64,000 nt of DNA, taken from NCBI GenBank assembly GCA_958450325.1, contig OY288243.1:66510606-66574605 (forward strand), read 5' to 3'. The translations under genes were made by a program, and so were the position numbers. Origin of the DNA: Agrostemma githago. Lineage: Eukaryota; Streptophyta; Magnoliopsida; Caryophyllales; Caryophyllaceae. The notes beneath the pieces are model-generated. The model had not been told where the DNA came from and ran no database searches. It worked only from the letters and a program-made list of their open reading frames with translations. This document shows, one piece after another, positions 44,301 to 53,300 of the stretch (its first letter is position 1; each line of letters opens with the position of its first letter).

Positions 44301-47300
44301 CGGGCTGTATGATTGAATCACTGGTGAACAATGGATCGATTGACTTCCTTGAACCTCTCCTTCGTCTCACTCCCAGGGTCGGACCTTCCCGGCGGAGTTG
44401 GCCTGCTCCCTGCACAATGAACGCACAGGGCCCCGGAGGTTGTCCGAGGGAACCCTCGCCGATGCCTAAGTCAGCCCGTGAAATGCCTTGAGAGACCTAG
44501 TTCGTGAGGAGCTAGGTGGCGTTTTTTAGGAGTAAGAGTCTAGAGAGAGAAAATTCAACCCCTTTCTTGTGGAAGAAGGTTGAGTATTTATACCTTCCCA
44601 TAAGAAAGAGAAGTGGGAGAAGAATGGGTGGATGAGGAAGTGACAAGTGGAGGCTTCCCATCCACCCATTCCTAATTACCTTAGGCGAAATGACGGGAGG
44701 GCCCCTGGGGGTTCTGACCCCGTCAACCGGGGGTTCCCCAGGGCAGGCTGACTTCGTTTAGTGGCCGTTAGGTTCCAGCAGGCTGCGTCAGCCTGTGGTT
44801 CCAGCGGCCGACTATCATCCTTGGCGTTTTACGCCTGTCGTGACTTCTTGCCAGGGACTGGCTTTTCGAACCTGGTGGGCGTGCTCCTGGGGCCTTCCTG
44901 GCAGGCGACTGGTGTCAGGCAGCCGACCCCAATCAACTATCCTTTTTTTTTATAAAGTAACCCCAATTTGGGATTTTTTTTTGCCGGCTTGAACAAAACA
45001 AGAGTTAATAGTTGTTCCGTGCTGAAATGGCTAGCCCATGAGCACGCTTATTAAGAGTCCTAGGGATATATTGAACACATAAACAGTGAAAATAAGCTGA
45101 ATAAGTCAGAAAGTCGTGAATCATCTTATGAAGATCGTTGTGAGGTGAGTTCTCAGCCGCGATAGCTTCGATGAGGCGTAGACAATCGGTTCGAATGATA
45201 ATATGGAGGAATCTACAATCCAGCGCCCAGCGGCAAGCGTGGAGGAGGCCAGAAGCTTCAGCCAAAATCAGAGAGTGAGTCAAAAAGGTACGGGTGTGGT
45301 TGCTACGACATTACCATGTTTCGATAAGACGATCCATCCACAGGATGCTGAAAGATTAGGAAGCTAGGAAGCATCCATCTCGATAAAAAGTAAAGGGCAG
45401 CTAGATGAGGTAGATCCTGTAAGTTGAAGAGGAGCTCCGTTACGAAAAGAGCGCTGTTGTTGTTCAGTGATATCCGTCTCTTCGAGCACCAATCTATTTG
45501 CAGTAAATGGCCTTAGATTTTGGGTAGTTTTAATAACAGCCTCTGCGGACCAAATCGCTCCATCGAAGATGGACCTGTTTCTCGCAATCCAAATAGCCCA
45601 AAGAGTCCCAACGAAATTGTGAATGAGATAGTCATCTTGGTCATCTTTGCCATCTTTACTAGCATTTTGAAGGTACTTAATCCAATTAGTGATCCAAACG
45701 GAAATCGAAATATCTTGATTGGTATGACATCTAATTCCAAGGGCACTCCCCAACCAAATCCTCGAAGAGAAAGGGCAATCCCTGAAGACATGATGTGGAC
45801 ATGACATAGGTCCACCCCGACGCGGCCATGCGCGGGTTTGGGGAGGCGAATGAATCTCCATATGAGATGGTCAAATTGAAATTTAAATCGAAGTAAGAGT
45901 CGCCACCGAATTTTGTGGTTATTCGGAACCATTCGAACCCACTCTATGTCGTAGTGGGCCGTGTACAAAATACGGCCCATTTCCGATGTCAGAGTTTATT
46001 GGGTTCGTCCCTTAGCATTTGATACCGATACCGACATTATCGGATATCGTGTATTGAATGACTCTCGTTGCCAATGGATTCGGACATCCCGAAACCATGG
46101 TTCCGAGTAAGGGGTGAGGGTACGTGTTGGGAAGTTCACTAAGAACACCCAACCCCGCCCGCACTTAGCGGCCTTTACTAAGATATCGTTCGTTTTTGGT
46201 GTACACGCGTTAGTTCGATGGTTGAATGATATGCAAAGATTATTTTCCCTAGACATGTGAGAGAAAAATAAATGGGTTGCTAAGTCGTTTAATGCATATT
46301 AAACTAATAACGTCAAAGTTATTTTAGCATGTGAATTCGTTTTAGTCTAATAAAACAAAAGATGAAAATAAATTGCTACAAACACGAGAAAACGAGTTAG
46401 TAACGATGAATAAATTGAATAAAGATGTAAATAAATAATATGCATGATTTTTGAAAAGATTTATGTCACGTGATGGATTAGCACGCGTTGACCGAGGTCG
46501 AAAAAAAGTATTTTATCGAAATATGTCGCGAAAGTCGCTTTTTATGTAAGACTCGAAAAGAATAAAAAATAGAAAAGCGAGGAAACGAAAAAAAGAGACC
46601 CGGATAACCAGGCCACCGCGTGAGTCGCCTGACAGGCGCGCGACTCGCGTGGCGGTCTGTTCGGTTTTTTTTATTTTGTCGAAAATCGTTAAATTTTATA
46701 AATCGCGTACAAATATGGATTAATTTATACCCGATTCATATTTTCGATATTCGTCGTATTCGATATTCGATTATGAAATCGATATCGAATAGTCAGAATG
46801 ATTTTAGAAAAGGTTTTGAAAAAAGTTTGTTTGGAACGAAAAGTAAAAAAAAAAATTTGAACGAAAAAGATGTTAATTCTCTCCGCGTATAAAATCGTCG
46901 AATTTTGTTTAAAAAGAGTGTAACGATTTTATTTAGCATCAACGAGAATTAATTAATTTAGTTCTTGTTGGATACGATATTTGATTAGAGAATCGATATC
47001 GTATTTTAAGAACGTTATAAAAAATAATTTTTGTAGTATCGATTATTAGAAATAAAAAATATGCGACAATGACCCATATTAAAAAGAAACGACCGACGAT
47101 ACGACGAAAAAGAAGAAAAAAACGTGGAAAAGGAAGAGAAAAGGAGAAGAATCGGGTTTGATTTACACCCTCAACCTACATGCTTTGTTTTCTCGGAATA
47201 AGGCTCGTCGGAAAGTGGTTTAAACTTGGGAGCGTCGAGATGATGCGGGATGAGTTAAGGTGTTTATTTTGGACGTGTGGTAGGACGGGTTTCGGCCGGT

Positions 47301-50300
47301 TTTCTCGGGGTCGGATTCGTCGGTATTTTGGCAGTATTTCGGTGCTTCTTCGGAGGTATATCGGGATTTGCTTTGAATGATTTTTTTAGATGTCGAGGAT
47401 GACAAATGTATTTTTCATGTGTCAATGTGTGTGTCCCTTTTGTGTTGAATGGAGGGTCCTATTTATAGGCGAAGAGGTTTAGGAGAGGTGTCTTGCTTAG
47501 ACAACAAGAAACACCGGTTTGGATAGGAAACGTAAGAGGTTGAAAGGAACGAGAACTCGCTTTCTTGGTGAAGAAGGCAAGGAACTCGGCTGTTTTTGGC
47601 TGCTTTTGGCCGAGTGTTTGACACTCGGTCGGTAATTGCTTTAGTTTTTCGGATAGAATTCCACTTGAGATCAAATTCTACCTTTAACGGAATTGTTTAA
47701 TATTTTCGAAGCTGATTTTTTGTAGTATTTGAGTCCAAATGGGACGCGTGAGATATCACGGTTGGTCCGTGAGTCTCGGGAAATATCTTTGACCGGGTTT
47801 GACTCGGTCGCTAAAAGACGGTTTTGCCCCTGGTGCCGGATTTGACCCAAATTAGTCTTATTTGACTCGAAACGACCTACTGGGCCTGGATTTGAGGCTG
47901 GTTTTGTAAGATTTGTACTCCGTAATAAGTCTAAACCAAATGTCCATGATTACGAGCTCATATCCGAGTCCATCAAAGCACGTTTACGTCCAATCATCAT
48001 CGGGTGTTTGGCGGGAACTATTATGGACACCTGGCGGTCAAAATGTGGGTGTCTACACATAAGCAGCAGTCTCGACAACTTCGATGCCCGAAATTCTGCA
48101 AAAGATACAGTTAGGATCAATGTTAATATTTCTTTTAAGGAAATTGGCACGAATGGGCAAGCAGTCATGGAGAATTCTCCAAAGGAAGACAATCCATTTA
48201 GCGGGGCAGCGAAGTTTCCAAAGCAGTCAACGACAAAAAGGGAGAATGGTGTTAGCAAACGGACTGTCACGTTGTTGGAGACGGGCATGATTTGATCTGT
48301 AGCTATTGATAGCAGCCCGATAGCCAGTCTTGACGCTGTAATCACCATCAGATGATAGGAGCCAATAAGGAATGTCATCAACGGTATGGAGAGGTAAATG
48401 TATAGACGTAATTTCCTTGACCCATTGGGGAGAGAAGAGCCTGTAGAGAATTTCTTCATTTCAAAGACCACTAGGGAGGGTGAGATCGCAAATGGTCGCA
48501 GGGAGAGAGTCGTGATGCACAACATTGATGCCTGTCTTAGGGACAGAGATGGTGCCGAAGACCCATTTATGGCACCATGGGCTGAGAGAGGAGTAACTGT
48601 CAGTGCTCCAAGCCAGATGTTGATTGATCAGTTTCATACCCCAAAGAATGCCCCTCCATCCCCAAGAGCAGCCACTATAGTTATTGTCCAAGCACCTGCT
48701 AATATTTTTAACAGAGCATTTGTATTTTCCACTGAGCGTTCTGCTGAGAAGCGAATTAGTATCCGTTAGCACTTTCTAGGCGACCTTAGCAAGAAGTGCT
48801 TGATTGAAGCAGGAGATGTTTCTAATTCCAATTCCTCCATCGTACTTAGGGATGGAGAGAAAGTCGATGCTCCTCCAGTGGATGGTTCTGCCACTCTTGG
48901 CCTCAGCCCACCAAAAATGTGCCAGTAAAGAATTGATTTTCCTGGCAACACTTATCGGTATACGAAAGACCGACAGAAAATAAATTGAGAGTGAGGAGAG
49001 GACAGAGGAGATCAGAACCAGTCGACCAGCCTGGGAGAGCAAAGACCCATTCCAAGTTGAAATTTTTTGTTTAACCCAGTTAATGAGGTCATTGTAGAAG
49101 GCCCTTTTGTTTTGCTCAATGAGCAATGGGATGCCCAAGTAGTTGCCCATTGAATTGTTGCTTCGAATTTGAAAAGCAGTGAGGCTGTTGGGGACATTAG
49201 TCATGGTGGTGGAAGGACTGAAATGGATGGCACCCGAAGCCTGGCAAAAGTCTCAAAGTATAGTTTTAATAGTGCAAATAGACCGGCTGTCACAATGAGC
49301 GAAGAAGATGGCATCGTCCGCGAAGAGTAGATGATTAATTGAAGGGGCCTGCCTGCTAACTTTGACCCCACGAAGAAGTCTAGAGTCTTGAGCAGCAGTT
49401 AAGGAAGCAGATAAGGCATCCATTTCAGCCATCCCGTGGTCTAAGACAAGGTGACCCCCAATTTGGGATTTTTGTTTAGTTTGACATTGTTATAATTGGG
49501 CTAGCCTTATACTGAGAACCTAAGTGAGATTGTTTGTATATACTCTCTCCGATCTGGACACTATTTTTACCTCATTTCATAGTAAGAATTTGTGTAACAA
49601 CTTATATAAAGGCATCAAAATATGGGCTCAGCCCAAAACACATTATACAAGAATCTATTACTATGAAAAATATCATCTCTATTGCCAATTGCCATCCCAT
49701 CTCCATCGGCTTTCATTACTTTTAATGGTTCAGATTCTGTTTCGGAATTACTCCGCATCTAATAGTCTACTGACTACTGTTTTGACGAGGTGGAAAGGGA
49801 ATAGTTATACTCTGTATAAGTTTATTGTAGGAGAGAAAATGGAAGGAAATTGAAGAAAAAGTAATGGACTAATAGGGAGGAGGCATGCTCTTGTTTTGAA
49901 CAGGTGAAACTCCTGAGAGTCTCACGTCAAGTCCCTCAATTCTCAAATACCATGTCTTCTAGATTTCACGTATGTCAACCTGGTTATTAGGTGGCTTACA
50001 CTTAGCTTGTACGGTGTGCGTGGTTTGCCTTTAATCATCTCTATTATTATTTTAATTACTCCGAAATTAGTTCACACAAGCAAGTTACCGATGAGAATTA
50101 AGGCCTAAACTTTTGGTTGAAGTATATGAACTCTTACCGCTTGAGCTAACACTTACAGTCATTGAGCCCGTGTTCATTTGAAACTCGAGAATCCAACCGT
50201 TGGTCAGGCCAACGATGATGTTAGATAAATATTTTATCATCGTTTGGGAAAAACCTTATATGTCTTTCCCTTGGATCATTTAATTTTTTTTGTCACATTG

Positions 50301-53300
50301 TATTGTGAATGGTGAATTGTTTTGCAGTGGCATTGGCAAAGCGCAATTGTAGGAGTTATCTTTCTTATATTTCTACAGTTCACTAGATACCTGGTTAGCT
50401 ACATACTCTTCCCCATACTTGATTATCGTCTAGCATTCGAATTATATATTAATATTGTTAACTTCGTCATCATCTATCTATGATTTTATTGGCAGAAAAC
50501 AAAGAAGCCAAAGCTGTTCTGGGTTGCAGCCATGGCTCCTTTAGCCACTGTTATAGTCGGAGGCCTTTTTGCTTACTTCGCCCATGCCGAGAAATATGGC
50601 TTCCAAATTGTCAGTGTCTTTCTTGTTTGCTTCATGTTACTGATTAGTCAGACTATAATACGATAATTAATTTAGACCTGCTATTATATATGTTGATGGA
50701 CACGACAGGTTGGTCCGTTGAAGAGAGGGATCAACCCGTCATCAATCAAAGAATTGAACTTTGATCCCAAGTACATTTCTGCCCCCATAAAAGCTGGTAT
50801 TTTATCAGCTATCCTTGCCCTTGCTGTAAGACCCTCCCTCCATCTTCATATTACTTTTATTTTATAATACCACCAAGTACAAACATACAGTAATAATAGT
50901 AACATCAGATTACTGAGAAAGATTAATCAACATATGTACATGTAAAGGAAGGAATAGCAATCGGAAGGAGTTTTGCAATAATGAAGAATGAACAGACTGA
51001 TGGTAACAAGGAAATGATTGCCTTCGGTATCATGAACATTGTTGGCTCCTTCACCTCTTGCTACTTGACCACAGGTATGTACTAACTACATAATACGAAG
51101 TAGTATATTAAGGCGTGCGTGTTTGGTTTGAGCTTCTGGAATGAATGAATGAATGAATAAAGGCGTGATGTGTTATAATTTGCATAAATATATATATGCA
51201 GGGCCTTTTTCAAAAACGGCTGTGAATTACAATGCGGGATGCAAGACTCAGATGTCGAACGTAGTTATGGCAATAATAATAATGCTGACGTTGTTGTTCT
51301 TAGCACCATTGTTTAGTTACACACCTATGGTAGCTTTATCGGCTATTATCATGTCGGCAATGTTTGGTCTTATCGAGTATGAGAAGGCATATCACCTGTA
51401 CAAAGTTGATAAGTTTGATTTCTGCATCTGCATGGTTGCTTTCTTTGGTGTCTCCTTTATCGACATGGATATTGGCCTCGCACTCTCTGTAAGCTAAGCT
51501 TGCTTCATTATCATCTCTTCATTCTCCAGGCCAGTGAGTTTCCCAGGTCTTAAATTAACTAAGTAATGCATGTATGTATGCATCACTTATGATGATGAGC
51601 AGGTTGGGTTGGGGATTGTAAGGGCATTACTATATACAGCAAGGCCAGCTACGTGCAAACTAGGCAACATTCCGAACACACACATGTACAGAGACGTCGA
51701 GCAATATCCACCCTCTACAACCACAACCTGCGGGACTTCAGGGATTCTGGTTCTTCAATTAGGTTCCCCGATTTTCTTCTCCAATGCCAGTTACGTGAGA
51801 GAAAGGTAGTTGATTCTTCATAATCATCATGTATGTCATGTCTCATTTATTATTGCATTGGACAAGAAAGATCAAGACATCAAATAAATGTGATGGATAG
51901 TATCGTTAGTTATTCATTATTCATTATTGTGTGCCATCAAGCAGGATTTTGAGATGGATAAGAGATGAAGAGACGGGTACAGATAAGGAAAGCGATTCCG
52001 TTGAGCAAGTTATATTGGAATTAGGAGGTATGTATAAAACTCTGTGTGTTCATATATTAGGTAGATAATATCAAAAGCATAGATGAAATCATCATATCAT
52101 AAAAACCAACTCGTACGACCGACGCCTAAAGCTTAACAAAATTGTTAATTTTTTAGTGTTGCATTGATTTCAAAGATTTATGTTAGTTCTTAGTAGTATA
52201 AACAAAATTGGTAAAGCAAGTAAAAAAAAAGGTAGTGGAATATATATGCATGAAATTTGTTGCATTTGATCATAAACTGAAGTGATATATATTTGGCTAT
52301 TGGGAACGTACAGGAGTGACAAGTATAGACATGACTGGAATTGAGGGTTTCTTTGAGATCAAGAGGCTTCTTCAAGCCAAAGGAATCAAGGTAAGTATGT
52401 ATTTTGAAGAGTTTATAGATTTATAAGTACCTAGGAAGGGAGAGGGTGAATTAGATACCTTTTAAAAATTCAACTTAATCTTTATTGATTAAAATAAGTT
52501 GAGTCAAAGTAGAAAACAAATAAGTAAAGAAATACAAAACTAAACATGTAAGAGGCAGTCAGACTGTTACGCTTTGTCTTAGGAAGGAGTACGGCTACAG
52601 ACCAAAGCCACGGTATGAGCGACTGTTGTCAAACTGTATTCGATTCGCTTAGCAGAATAAGAAACTACAGACGAATGTCACAGTATAAGCGACTGTTGTA
52701 TGTAAAGATATAGCACAACTAAAACTAAGGTTGAAGCTAGAGCAAATAAAAGAAAAGCTAAATAACATGTTTTATCAAAGAGATGCAGTGGAAAATAAAG
52801 AACACGATATTTTTGAATTGGTTCGGTCAACACTCTAAATGCCTACGTCCAATGCATTTCTTTAGAAATCTACCCCAAAATCAAAAGACTCTTACAATAA
52901 TAAAGTGGCACATAACTTACTCCGGTTACGACCAACAATCTACTCCGATTGCGATTTGAGTTTACAAGACTACTCCGTCTCTAACTCACCAATGACCTAC
53001 ATGATTTTGTGTAACAGAGTGTTTGACTGTGACTTTGAAATTACCGAAGACTTTTTTGAAAATACTTTGCAAAATGTTTTATGATTTAAAACTTTTGAAG
53101 AACAAAATGCAATAACAGATTTAGAGTTGATGTGTTTGAAAGTCTTAAGAAATAAATGAAGCAAAAGGTTTTCTTTTATAGTAGATGTGAAAATTGGATA
53201 AAAGAAATATGCATCATTTCAAATCTAAAGGTTTTTAGAAATAATCATTGTTTTTCCAATGGATAAAAGGATTAACACTAGATTGAAGTACATAAAGAGA

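Larger units (their letters stand above)
32923..44935 (-). mobile_element. Retand-like Ty3/gypsy (Tat group) retrotransposon, full length and young
   Basis: 12.0 kb with perfect 5-bp TSD (ACTAT). Element sense is minus: 5' LTR 44935-44263, PBS, gag, protease, pol (RT, RNase H, second RNase H, integrase), 124-bp tandem repeats, then two ORFs in the opposite sense, a PPT-like GAGGGCCAAT, and 3' LTR 33619-32923. The LTRs differ by about three substitutions and one 24-bp repeat-unit difference, so insertion is recent. Antisense ORF plus tandem repeats after pol is the layout described for Retand of Silene. pol is intact; gag is not. Confidence 0.93.
44979..49453 (-). mobile_element. 5'-truncated L1-type LINE, split by a solo LTR
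   Basis: Flanked by a 19-bp TSD, ACCCCAATTTGGGATTTTT, at 44960-44978 and (with one extra C) 49454-49473. The poly(A) side is on the left and the 3' end on the minus strand reads GTTCAAGCCGGC before the A-run. It begins inside the RT domain and so is 5'-truncated. Interrupted at 45794-48057 by a solo Ogre-type LTR. Net LINE length is about 2.2 kb. It sits in intron 3, in the opposite sense to the host gene. Confidence 0.85.
30573..50327 (+). other. Intron 3 (19.8 kb) with nested transposons
   Basis: Host intron sequence remains at 30573-31799 and 49474-50327. Between them lie a Mutator-like non-autonomous element (31809 onwards), a Retand-like element inserted in its end (32923-44935), a truncated LINE (44979-49453) and a solo LTR inside the LINE (45794-48057). 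A (CTCACCA)n tract lies at about 31199-31229 and a MITE at 31240-31471. GT-AG ends are intact. Confidence 0.9.

Noticed and set aside
50328..50393. A pseudogenised sulfate transporter with missing middle exons
   Set aside because: The short exon 4 after the huge intron restores phase exactly and the family sequence is complete.
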